14,287 nucleotides of DNA from Clostridia bacterium. Its GTDB lineage: Bacteria; Bacillota; Clostridia; CAKSNL01; HGM11501. The translations under genes and the position numbers were made by a program. This document shows, one piece after another, positions 7,113 through 13,897 of the stretch. Location of the stretch: contig JAUNRD010000019.1 of assembly GCA_030535815.1 (NCBI GenBank), forward strand, positions 1 through 14,287. The letters run 5' to 3'. Position 1 is the first letter of the stretch, and each line of letters starts with the position of its first letter. Below the pieces are notes generated by a model. The model did no database searches, was not told where the DNA came from, and was given only the letters and a program-made list of their open reading frames with translations.

Positions 7113-7966
7113 AACATTTCCTCTTTCAGATTATATTTTATCGTATCGGTTTTGTCCGAAGGCTTTACGCCGTACTTTTTGGTATATGCCCTGTAAAAAG
7201 CGGAATAATCGCCGAATCCGGAGCTTGACGCCGCCTCAACGCTTCCCGTTCCGCCAAGTATCATACTTCTTGCCATCATAAGTCTTTTTGCCGTAACATA
7301 TTCCCACACCGAAGTGCCCGTTGCCTCTTTGAATTTTCTGTTAAGTTGTGTCCTGCTTATGAAAAATTTAGTGCACAGCTTTTCTATGGACAAAGTCCCC
7401 GTAAGATGGGAGTTAATGTATTCTACAATTTCCGATGTTTGTTTGTTTTTAACCGAGGAATCCTCATACAGCTTTTCATCAAAAAGCGAATTAAGCTCCA
7501 TAAGAACAGGAAATAAAAGAGCCTTCACCTTTACTCCGTTATCATAATCGTTTCCCCTGCATTCATCCATTCTCTTAAAAAGCTCGTATATAGCAGTATT
7601 TGCCGCACTCTGCCTTGAATATACGTTGTTTTTGCCCAGCGGCCTGTCAAAAAACGGTCTTAAAAGCTTTCTTTCAGGGTCAAAGGAATCCACTATTTCA
7701 GGAAGAAAATGTATTACAAAGCTTTCATATATTTCCTCGTCCAGCTGTGCTCTGTGAAACTCTCCCGGTCGCATTAAAATCAGTTTTCCTTTTTCAAGCT
7801 TATGCTCCGAGCCTTCGATTATATACCGTCCGCTTCCCTTGAAAACGCAATATATTTCACACATTTCGTGAGTGTGAAGCCCATCCCCGGAAAGCGGAGG
7901 CTTTGCCATATGGTGACCAAAAGCGATATCTTCTATATAACAATGACCGAATTTTTCAGCAATCAT
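7109..7966 (-). CDS. AraC-family transcriptional regulator with N-terminal cupin (285 aa)
   Basis: A predicted ligand-responsive DNA-binding regulator. The N-terminal cupin-type sensor (about 20-90) contains H31, H33 and E37 in a GLHTHEMCE stretch, plus the RPGEFHRA turn typical of this family. The C-terminal AraC/XylS domain (about 178-272) holds two helix-turn-helix units: LSIEKLCTKFFISRTQLNRK at about 192-211, and a second from about 242 to 263 with the GFGDYSAFYRAYTKKYGVKP signature. The start at 7966 has AGAGGAGA 6 nt upstream and a strong promoter beyond it. The gene is divergent from a sugar isomerase/oxidoreductase operon, which makes that operon its most likely target. It is also the first gene of the polA transcript. 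The ligand is unknown; a sugar or a glycoside-derived compound is an inference from context. Confidence 0.93.
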   Translation of the reverse strand: MIAEKFGHCYIEDIAFGHHMAKPPLSGDGLHTHEMCEIYCVFKGSGRYIIEGSEHKLEKGKLILMRPGEFHRAQLDEEIYESFVIHFLPEIVDSFDPERKLLRPFFDRPLGKNNVYSRQSAANTAIYELFKRMDECRGNDYDNGVKVKALLFPVLMELNSLFDEKLYEDSSVKNKQTSEIVEYINSHLTGTLSIEKLCTKFFISRTQLNRKFKEATGTSVWEYVTAKRLMMARSMILGGTGSVEAASSSGFGDYSAFYRAYTKKYGVKPSDKTDTIKYNLKEEML

Positions 7967-8024
7967 CTTTTTTCTCCTCTCGCTTCATTTCAAGGATTTC
8001 ACCGACCAAAATATATCGTCTAAC

Positions 8025-8053
8025 ATTATACCACAAAATGGCACAATTTGCAA
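8025..8053 (-). promoter_or_regulatory. Sigma-A promoter of the araC-polA unit
   Basis: Read on the minus strand: TTGCAA (8048-8053), a 17-nt spacer, then a perfect TATAAT (8025-8030) preceded by the extended -10 form TGG. The predicted start is near 8018 and the leader is about 50 nt. This is one of the strongest promoter matches in the window and would drive the regulator and the four genes behind it. Confidence 0.75.
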
Positions 8054-8078
8054 TATGAAAAAGGAAACAATTTACTAT
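8043..8078. promoter_or_regulatory. Candidate direct-repeat operator between the divergent promoters
   Basis: ACAATTTGCAAT (8043-8054) and ACAATTTACTAT (8067-8078) match at 10 of 12 positions, in the same orientation, 24 nt apart start to start. The first copy covers the -35 box of the minus promoter. The second ends at the -35 box of the plus promoter. Paired direct half-sites separated by about two helical turns and abutting a -35 box are typical of AraC-family regulators. The region is A+T-rich, so chance is possible. Confidence 0.35.
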
Positions 8079-8106
8079 TGACTTAAAAAAATCAATGGTG
8101 TAATAT
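8078..8106 (+). promoter_or_regulatory. Sigma-A promoter of the isomerase-oxidoreductase operon
   Basis: TTGACT (8078-8083), a 17-nt spacer and TAATAT (8101-8106). The predicted start is near 8113, with a short leader to the ATG at 8140. Its -35 box lies 24 nt from the -35 box of the divergent minus promoter, so one bound regulator could affect both. Confidence 0.72.
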
Positions 8107-8139
8107 ACGCTTGTATTAATTATTTAAGGAGGTAATGTT

Positions 8140-8928
8140 ATGCAGATAGGTGCACAGCTTTACACATTATTCCGCCAGACCACCACACTTCAGGGCTTTG
8201 AAAACTGCCTTGAAAAAGTTTCCGGAATGGGCTATAAGGTGGTTCAGGTTTCAGGCACCTGTGCTTATGAGCCCGAGTGGCTTCGCGATAAGCTTGCGGA
8301 AAACAGGTTAAAGTGCGTTCTTACTCACATTGACCCAAAGAGAATTTCCGAAGAAACGGAAAAGGTTGTATCAGATCACAGAATTTTCGGTTGCAATCAC
8401 ATCGGCATCGGCGGTATGCCCAATGAGATGAGAGGAAGTTTAGATGGATACAATGAATTCAAGAAAATCTTTCTTCCCGCCGCCCTTAAAATGCGTGATA
8501 TGGGTGCAAAACTTATGTATCACAACCATTGGTTTGAATTTACAAAGCTCAACGGTCTTGATGTAATTGAGCGCCTTGCAGAAGATTTCCCCGAGGATGC
8601 TTTAGGCTTCACCCTTGATTTAGGCTGGGCAGCCCACGCTCAAAGCGACGTGGTAAAGCTTATAGGATACCTTAAAGGACGTCTTCCCATAATTCACTTA
8701 AAGGACTATAAGCCCCTCCCCGAGGACGGAAGATACAACAATCTTCCCGTATATCTTCGCCCCATATATGAAGGAATACTTGATTATGATTCCTACATAA
8801 AAGCCCTTTATGATGCAGGATGCGAATATGCCCTTGTTGAGCAGGACTTCACCTATGACGAAGACCCCTTTGACTGCCTTAAGAGAAGCTATGACAACGT
8901 AACAAATAAATTCCCCGAAATGAAATAA
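8140..8928 (+). CDS. Sugar phosphate isomerase/epimerase-like TIM-barrel protein (AP_endonuc_2 family, 262 aa)
   Basis: A xylose-isomerase-like TIM barrel of the group that includes sugar isomerases, epimerases, IolE-type dehydratases and the large subunit of C-glycoside deglycosidases. Likely metal and catalytic residues sit at strand ends: YHNHWFEF (H130, E133), LDLGWA (D160), IHLKDY (H186) and LVEQD (E234). The length is normal and the protein is predicted cytosolic, without a signal peptide. The start at 8140 has TAAGGAGG at 8125-8132, 7 nt upstream. It is the first gene of an operon with a Gfo/Idh/MocA oxidoreductase 16 nt downstream, and is divergent from an AraC-family regulator. Such pairs usually process a keto-sugar or keto-inositol made by the oxidoreductase. 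The substrate cannot be named from this sequence. Confidence 0.9.
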   Translation: MQIGAQLYTLFRQTTTLQGFENCLEKVSGMGYKVVQVSGTCAYEPEWLRDKLAENRLKCVLTHIDPKRISEETEKVVSDHRIFGCNHIGIGGMPNEMRGSLDGYNEFKKIFLPAALKMRDMGAKLMYHNHWFEFTKLNGLDVIERLAEDFPEDALGFTLDLGWAAHAQSDVVKLIGYLKGRLPIIHLKDYKPLPEDGRYNNLPVYLRPIYEGILDYDSYIKALYDAGCEYALVEQDFTYDEDPFDCLKRSYDNVTNKFPEMK

Positions 8929-8944
8929 GAAAAGGAGTATTTTT

Positions 8945-9976
8945 ATGAAAGTAATCAACTTAGCTATCGTTGGTATAGGAAGAATCGGCAAGTATTATTC
9001 CGATAAGTATAAAATTGTTGCAGCCTGCGATCTTATCGAAGAACGCCGTAACAGAATGGCAAACACCTTTGGTTGCAGAACATATTCCGAATATGAAGAA
9101 ATGCTCAAGCAGGATGACATTGATATAGTTTATGTTGCAACACGCTCCTGTGACCACCACAAGCACGCTCTTATGGCGCTCAAGGCAGGAAAGGATGTTC
9201 TTCTTGAAAAGCCCGCAACCATTTCCTACGAAGAGATTCTTGACTTATATAAATATGCAAATAAAGAAGGAACTCCGAGGCTATATGTTCATCAGCAGAG
9301 ACGCTTTGAAGATGCATTTATGAAAGTTATGGACATAGTAAATTCCGGTAAGCTTGGAAGAATTTATGAAATCAACACAGAACAGAATGACTTTCAGCAC
9401 AGAGATGACTGGCAGACAATTTCCGCGTTCGGCGGCGGACAGCTTCTTAACTGGGGTCCCCACATCATTGACCAGTCACTAAAGCTTTTAGGCACACCCT
9501 CCTATGAAATGCAGAGCTATCTTCATCATGTAGCCGCAGGCGGTGATTGCGAAGACCATCTGCGCATCCGTTTTATCGGAGATAATGACAGAGTTGTCAA
9601 TATGTGCATAAGCGGCGGTATGGCAATTAACCGCGGCAGATATTACCAGGTTTACGGTGACAGAGGTGCCGCCTTTTTCGATAACGAAAAAATTAAGCTT
9701 CGTTATATCGATCCTGCGCAGGAAATTCCCGAAATAATTTCAAGCCCCGAAACTCCCGGTGCTGCTTTCGGAAAAACCGGAACTTACGAATCGGGCTTCA
9801 CCATTAACTGGATTGAGGAAGTTGCAGGCGGAACTACTATGGCAAGCTTCTGGCAGTATCTTTACGATTCTTATGTGAACGGTGATGAGTTCCCCATTTC
9901 CGACGAAGACATCTTATCTATTATGAGAACAATCAGCGCGGTTAAGGCTCAGAATAAACATATCATGAACCACTAA
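8945..9976 (+). CDS. Gfo/Idh/MocA-family NAD(P)-dependent oxidoreductase, standard length (343 aa)
   Basis: A predicted cytosolic dehydrogenase for a sugar, inositol or related polyol. The Rossmann loop GIGRIG is at residues 10-15 and follows a hydrophobic strand. EKP is at 88-90, and the catalytic GPHIID segment at 171-176 gives H173 and D176. The C-terminal part is the usual family beta-sheet domain. The start at 8945 has AAAGGAG at 8931-8937, 7 nt upstream. It lies 16 nt after the TIM-barrel gene with a terminator behind it, so the two form a closed bicistronic unit. It differs clearly from the 436-aa relative at the left of the window: it lacks the C-terminal extension and the GGHGGGD motif, so the two are not recent duplicates. 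Confidence 0.92.
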   Translation: MKVINLAIVGIGRIGKYYSDKYKIVAACDLIEERRNRMANTFGCRTYSEYEEMLKQDDIDIVYVATRSCDHHKHALMALKAGKDVLLEKPATISYEEILDLYKYANKEGTPRLYVHQQRRFEDAFMKVMDIVNSGKLGRIYEINTEQNDFQHRDDWQTISAFGGGQLLNWGPHIIDQSLKLLGTPSYEMQSYLHHVAAGGDCEDHLRIRFIGDNDRVVNMCISGGMAINRGRYYQVYGDRGAAFFDNEKIKLRYIDPAQEIPEIISSPETPGAAFGKTGTYESGFTINWIEEVAGGTTMASFWQYLYDSYVNGDEFPISDEDILSIMRTISAVKAQNKHIMNH

Positions 9977-9985
9977 TTTAAAGAT

Positions 9986-10016
9986 AAAAAAAGTCAGGCA
10001 TTGCCTGACTTTTTTA
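9986..10016. terminator. Bidirectional terminator between convergent operons
   Basis: AGTCAGGC (9992-9999) pairs with GCCTGACT (10003-10010) around a 3-nt loop. The stem has seven A on the left and six T on the right, giving a U tract in both directions. The TAA stop of the minus-strand membrane protein gene (10014-10016) lies at the edge of the T run. It ends both the plus-strand isomerase-oxidoreductase operon and the minus-strand dsdA operon. Confidence 0.93.
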
Positions 10017-10658
10017 TTCGTCTTTTAAGTTTACTTTAGGAAGGCTCCAGCGGTAGTACGTTGCAAGAAGCCTTATGGCAACAACCGCTGCTATCGCAAC
10101 TGTCGATGCCAGTGTGACGTTTATTCCCGAGAGGAAATAATACAAAAGTCCGCCTGCAATTGAAGCAAGGGCATAAACGTGCTTTTTAAGCACGTAGGGC
10201 GTGGTGTCGGTTAATATGTCGCGGAAGATCCCGCCACCAACACCTGTTATCATACCAAGAAGCACCGGGATAAAGAAATTACCCCGATACCCTGCCGTAA
10301 TGGCAACCTCAGCTCCCGTAACGGTAAACGCCGCAAGACCTGCTGCATCAAAAATATTATTTATATGTTCTATCTTACCCTTTACGGAATCAAATTTTTC
10401 GCGCATTATATAGGCAACCAGAAAAACCAGAAGAGACACCGTTATCGCAAGAACTATCCACATAAGATTGGTAAACGCCGAGGGAGGAGTTTTCCCAAGA
10501 AGAATGTCCCTCAGTATTCCTCCGCCAACAGCAGTCACGGCACCGATGAAGGTGACGCCAAAAAGGTCCAGCCCTGCGCCGATTGCAACAAGAGCCCCCG
10601 ACACCGCAAAGGCGACGGTCCCTGCAATTTCAAGTATATATCTTATCCACTCTGTCAA
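10014..10658 (-). CDS. TRIC/YadS-type (UPF0126) seven-helix membrane protein (214 aa)
   Basis: An integral membrane protein of the bacterial TRIC-channel-like family, described as trimeric cation channels; the E. coli relatives YadS and YicG have been linked to glycine transport. The internal duplication is plain: a first half with SGALVAIGAGL and GGGILRD (45-51), and a second with TGAEVAITAGY and GGGIFRD (141-147). The GGGxxRD motifs mark the kinked pore-lining helices. Seven hydrophobic segments fit 3+3+1. The start codon is TTG at 10658. AAGGAAG at 10666-10672 lies 7 nt upstream and decides this start. Only 22 nt separate it from the GH32 stop, so it is probably the last gene of the dsdA operon. 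An amino-acid or ion transport role next to a D-serine dehydratase is suggestive only. Confidence 0.9.
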   Translation of the reverse strand: MTEWIRYILEIAGTVAFAVSGALVAIGAGLDLFGVTFIGAVTAVGGGILRDILLGKTPPSAFTNLMWIVLAITVSLLVFLVAYIMREKFDSVKGKIEHINNIFDAAGLAAFTVTGAEVAITAGYRGNFFIPVLLGMITGVGGGIFRDILTDTTPYVLKKHVYALASIAGGLLYYFLSGINVTLASTVAIAAVVAIRLLATYYRWSLPKVNLKDE

Positions 10659-10680
10659 AGCTTTACTTCCTTTCTTCCAC

Positions 10681-11769
10681 TCACAATAAAACCGTATAGA
10701 TAGTTTCTCCGCCGTTTACGAAAACTTCCATTATGTATTCATCGCGGAGAATTTTAATATCGCTTACCTCGCCCTTATGAACCACGCTTTCTCTTCCGGT
10801 TCTCTCAATTTCAAAGCCGTCATCGGTCATTTTAAGTAAAGGATCACTGTCTTTAAGCAGATGATGCACTTCTTCTACGGGATAGCCGTATATCTTGCCG
10901 TTTTTAGTGAACATCTCGCGTGGTACCGACATACAGCCAACATCTTTTTCGGCATAGCCCTGATAGTCCCATCCGGGAATCCAGGTCATAAGAAGGCTTC
11001 TCCCCTTATGGTCACGGAATATCTGTCCGGCATACCGGTCGGGGCCCCTGTCCACGTTTCCGCTTAATTCTGCCTTGAATTTTCCCTTTTCAAGCTTTCC
11101 GTACATCACGTTGAAAAAGTGCTTCCAGTCAGTTTTGCACACCGATGCCGCAAGTAGTATACACTCTCCCTCGTCAATCAGCGAAGGACATTCCGCATAC
11201 ACAGAATCATCCCATTCAGCAATTATTCCGCCATAATTCCAGTTAAATAAATCTTCGCTTTCGTATATAAGCAAACGACCCTTTTTAGTTTCCTTATGTC
11301 CCGTTGCCATAACAAGGCGGTATTTTCCGTCTATAAAGCAAACCGCAGGATCCCTGAAGTCAGGGCCTCCGTCTTCGGGGTAGGTTTTGATAACGGGATT
11401 TTTTTCATACTTTTCAAAATTGATTCCGTCCTTTGAATATGCAATGCTGACAGACTGAACCGTTCCCGTTGTCACGGATGCGTAAAAAAGATAAAGCGTA
11501 TCATCCTTTACGATTGCCGTTCCCGACCAGCAGCCCTCGTTATCATAGGGCTTATCGGGCGAAAGAGCCACGGGGAGCTCCTCCCAGGAAATAAAATCCT
11601 TTGTCCTTGCGTGCCCCCAATAAACAGCTTCTTTCTTTGGAACTTCAAAGTTAGGACAATGCTGATAGAAAACGTGATAATAGCCGTTAAAATAAACAAG
11701 ACCGTTGGGATCGTTTATCCAACCCTTCTCCGGCTTAAAATGATACTTAAGCTTTTCTGAATAGTTCAT
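10681..11769 (-). CDS. Glycoside hydrolase family 32, short form (beta-fructofuranosidase-like, 362 aa)
   Basis: Predicted to hydrolyse beta-fructofuranosyl bonds in sucrose, sucrose-6-phosphate or fructo-oligosaccharides. The five-bladed propeller shows the family signatures: WINDPNG with nucleophile D20, WSG at 81-83, RDP at 139-141 as transition-state stabiliser, and AECPS with acid/base E193. There is no signal peptide, so it is probably cytosolic. At 362 residues it is about 100 shorter than typical GH32 enzymes. The propeller looks complete, and the C-terminal beta-sandwich is reduced to a short remnant that still ends in the MEVFVNGGE motif. That motif is in frame, so this is a compact form rather than a frameshift. 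The ATG lies 9 nt after the dsdA stop; its ribosome site AAGGTGA overlaps that stop. No fructokinase, PTS or sugar transporter is seen nearby. Confidence 0.9.
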   Translation of the reverse strand: MNYSEKLKYHFKPEKGWINDPNGLVYFNGYYHVFYQHCPNFEVPKKEAVYWGHARTKDFISWEELPVALSPDKPYDNEGCWSGTAIVKDDTLYLFYASVTTGTVQSVSIAYSKDGINFEKYEKNPVIKTYPEDGGPDFRDPAVCFIDGKYRLVMATGHKETKKGRLLIYESEDLFNWNYGGIIAEWDDSVYAECPSLIDEGECILLAASVCKTDWKHFFNVMYGKLEKGKFKAELSGNVDRGPDRYAGQIFRDHKGRSLLMTWIPGWDYQGYAEKDVGCMSVPREMFTKNGKIYGYPVEEVHHLLKDSDPLLKMTDDGFEIERTGRESVVHKGEVSDIKILRDEYIMEVFVNGGETIYTVLL

Positions 11770-11778
11770 AAAATCACC

Positions 11779-13020
11779 TTATTTATAAATTCCAAGCATT
11801 TCCCATTCCTTTTTGGGAACCAGCTTTCCGCCTGTGAGCCATACAATATGTGTGGCGTTCTCGTAATTTTCTATATCGGTAAACATCTTCCCTACACCGC
11901 CAAGGGCAACAGATGAAGATGGCTCCGCTTTTATCCTTGAAGTTTTATATAAAAGCCTTGTTAAGCTAAGGCTGTGCTCATCATCTATTGTAAAGCAACC
12001 GTCAAGCATACCTTTCATAACATTATATGCAAGACGCGAAGGGCTTGAGCACGCCAAGCCGTCCGCTACCGTACCTTCACCGAGGCCTATATCGTATACG
12101 CTGACATCGCCCCGTCCCTTTGCCATAGCAAGCGCCATACAAGGCATCTGAGTAGGCTCACCGAAGCAGCAATACACATTGTCGCCAAATGCCTTTTTAA
12201 GACCGAAGGTTATTCCACCGGGGCCTCCGCCAACTCCGCAGGGCAGATACACAATTAAAGGATGAGTGCCATCCACCTTGATTTTCTTCTCCTTAAGCTG
12301 TTTTATAAGGGTTTTATACGCCGTGGAATATCCCAAAAACAAGTCCTTTGAATCCTCATCGTCAATAAAGAAGGTTTCGTCGTCCTTTAAGGCTTCACTT
12401 CTTGCCGTTTTCAGCGCGGAGGTGTAATCGCCCTTAAATTCCACAACATTTACGCCGGCTTTTATAAGCTTATCCTTTTTCCACTTTTTCGCTTCCTCGG
12501 ACATATAAACCGTAACATCAAAGCCAAGCGTTTTACCCGAAAGCCCGATGCTCATACCGAGATTTCCCGTTGAGCCGACGGAGATTTTATAGTGTGAATA
12601 AAATTCCCTGTAATAGAAGCTGTCTATCACATTATAATTGTCGGTTGTCTTAAGCATACCGTTTTTCATAGCAAGCTCCTCGGCATACTTGAAAACAGTA
12701 TATATGCCGCCACGCGCCTTCAATGATCCGCACACCGCCAGTGAATCGTCACGCTTTACATATAAATTGCCCGGTATTTTAACATTTTCTGCTTTTTCAA
12801 GCGCTTCCTTTGTTCCATTTACAAGTTGAAGAGAAGAATCAATTATTCCCTTTGTTTTCTTTGTTTCGGGAAAAGCCACACGGACATAGGGTGCAAAGCG
12901 GTTAAGTCTTTCCCACGCATCGTCAATATCCTCCTGGGTAAGTATTTCTTCACCGCTTATTTTGTTGCAGTTAAAAAGTACTTCTTTCGCTTTACTCATA
13001 TCGGATATTATTTTTTCCAT
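11779..13020 (-). CDS. dsdA: D-serine ammonia-lyase (D-serine dehydratase, 413 aa)
   Basis: A PLP enzyme converting D-serine (and often D-threonine) to a 2-oxo acid and ammonia, in the cytosol. It belongs to the fold-type II, DsdA-like group. The PLP lysine is K101 in the GSLKARGGIY segment, the substrate loop STGNLG is at 150-155, the phosphate-binding GGGPGG is at 264-269, and the C-terminal WLTGGKLVPKKEW segment matches the DsdA ending. It is slightly shorter than the roughly 440-residue E. coli enzyme, with no missing motif. The ATG at 13020 has a G-rich ribosome site (AAAGGGGGA) 8 nt upstream. It follows a small membrane-protein gene by 33 nt and precedes GH32 by 9 nt. No adjacent DsdC-type regulator or DsdX-type permease is visible. 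Threonine dehydratase is a less likely alternative. Confidence 0.9.
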   Translation of the reverse strand: MEKIISDMSKAKEVLFNCNKISGEEILTQEDIDDAWERLNRFAPYVRVAFPETKKTKGIIDSSLQLVNGTKEALEKAENVKIPGNLYVKRDDSLAVCGSLKARGGIYTVFKYAEELAMKNGMLKTTDNYNVIDSFYYREFYSHYKISVGSTGNLGMSIGLSGKTLGFDVTVYMSEEAKKWKKDKLIKAGVNVVEFKGDYTSALKTARSEALKDDETFFIDDEDSKDLFLGYSTAYKTLIKQLKEKKIKVDGTHPLIVYLPCGVGGGPGGITFGLKKAFGDNVYCCFGEPTQMPCMALAMAKGRGDVSVYDIGLGEGTVADGLACSSPSRLAYNVMKGMLDGCFTIDDEHSLSLTRLLYKTSRIKAEPSSSVALGGVGKMFTDIENYENATHIVWLTGGKLVPKKEWEMLGIYK

Positions 13021-13053
13021 ATAGTTTTCCCCCTTTCTTTATGATCTAAAAAG

Positions 13054-13341
13054 TTATATACGACTAATCACATACATTATAAACAAGTCAAGCAGCACTA
13101 CGCCCACACAGACAAATGCACTTGCACAAAATAAGAAAAGTTCAGCCTTTGTGCCGCACATTTTCTTACATATTCCAAAATTAAGCGCCAAACCTGCAAA
13201 ACCTAAAATACAACCGGGGATATACCAACCAATATCGCCGATGATGCCAAAATCAAAACATATAAAATCTAACAGTGATATTAATTTCACTAAAATAAAT
13301 ACCGTAATAATCACAGAAACAATCTTAGTTGCTATTTTCAA
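13054..13341 (-). CDS. Small hypothetical membrane protein, three predicted helices (95 aa)
   Basis: I do not recognise the family. The protein is hydrophobic throughout, with likely membrane helices at about residues 4-25, 38-57 and 67-92. A short KKMCGTKAE loop separates the second and third, with few other charges. The start is TTG at 13341, with AAAGGGAG about 12 nt upstream, slightly far but the only good ribosome site. No in-frame ATG near the N-terminus offers an alternative. Its stop is 33 nt from the dsdA start with no terminator between, so it is probably the first gene of the dsdA-GH32-TRIC unit. A role as a small permease subunit or membrane partner is not shown by the sequence. 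The coherent helix pattern and ribosome site support it as a real gene. Confidence 0.65.
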   Translation of the reverse strand: MKIATKIVSVIITVFILVKLISLLDFICFDFGIIGDIGWYIPGCILGFAGLALNFGICKKMCGTKAELFLFCASAFVCVGVVLLDLFIMYVISRI

Positions 13342-13437
13342 ATTATTGTTGCACTCCCTTTCTTAAATGTCGGACAGACCAGACCGTATGCCGAGCTTTT
13401 GTAATTATTGCGACACATAAGGTTTAGATGCACCCTT

Positions 13438-13606
13438 TCAAAGGCTTCTCCTCGAGGAGAGGCTCCGCCTATCAGCGATTTTCGGTTTTGCATAGAAAAT
13501 CGCCCAAAGGCGGTGGTGAGGTGTAGACTCTTAAGCAATCGTTATTCTTTTCCACCTCATCCGTCAGCTATCGCTGACACCTTCCCCTCAAGGGGAAGGC
13601 TTTTTG
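13438..13606. repeat. Composite palindromic dispersed repeat (about 170 bp)
   Basis: An imperfect long inverted repeat. The left end carries the 14-nt palindrome TCTCCTCGAGGAGA (13447-13460). The right end carries CCTTCCCC (13580-13587) pairing with GGGGAAGG (13592-13599), followed by a T run. Further in, TGAGGTG (13517-13523) is inverted as CACCTCA (13553-13559). There are extra hairpins at 13475-13503 (9-bp stem GCGATTTTC/GAAAATCGC) and at 13563-13578 (GTCAGC/GCTGAC). The right half (CACCTCATCCGTCAGC... onward) resembles a repeat I know as frequent in gut Clostridia. The left half is more diverged. It is a non-coding element, possibly MITE-like, and the right hairpin plus T run could also terminate plus-strand transcription. 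Confidence 0.75.
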
Positions 13607-13637
13607 CTTTCAACAATATTCGACATTACCCATAAAG

Positions 13638-13897
13638 CTCGTGTCAAGTCAGGAGAACAGTGAATAATAAGAACCATCACGAAATATAACGAAATCAAAG
13701 ATTTCTATATTTCGGAGAACCTTGTTATGCTAAAGCATAATATGGACCTACTATTTTTCCCTTAATTTTTCACTGAATTTTTCCGAACAAAATTCTTTAG
13801 AACCCGCGAGAATACTGGATTTTCTCGCATCCGACAGTATATGTAAATATTATAAATCGGCAAACTAATGTTTTAAATTGTATGGACTTGACACGAG
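13638..13897. mobile_element. MITE-like element with perfect 13-bp terminal inverted repeats (260 bp)
   Basis: CTCGTGTCAAGTC at 13638-13650 is exactly inverted as GACTTGACACGAG at 13885-13897. The interior is A+T-rich, has no open reading frame of note, and contains three hairpins: CGAAATATA/TATATTTCG with an inner GAAATC/GATTTC stem (13680-13714), TTATGC/GCATAA (13725-13740), and GCGAGAA/TTCTCGC (13806-13828). ATTTTTC recurs at 13753, 13765 and 13777, an exact 12-nt period. No transposase is encoded, so if mobile it would need one in trans. I could not find a convincing target-site duplication; the flanks share only short A+T-rich matches. A structured RNA gene is another possibility. Confidence 0.65.

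Noticed and set aside
7967..8139. Riboswitch or T-box in the divergent intergenic region
   Set aside because: Leaders on both sides are short (about 27 and 50 nt) and no conserved riboswitch or T-box element or terminator hairpin is visible.
10365..10703. Plus-strand open frame of 112 codons
   Set aside because: Antisense to the TRIC-type membrane protein gene, whose duplicated GGGxxRD motifs are clear; the composition is a shadow of that gene.
13338..13538. Minus-strand open frame overlapping the same repeat
   Set aside because: No ribosome site and its sequence comes from the palindromes; it also overlaps the start of the small membrane-protein gene.
13408..13635. Short open frame through the palindromic repeat
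   Set aside because: Runs across hairpin arms, has no ribosome site, and encodes a sequence explained by the repeat.
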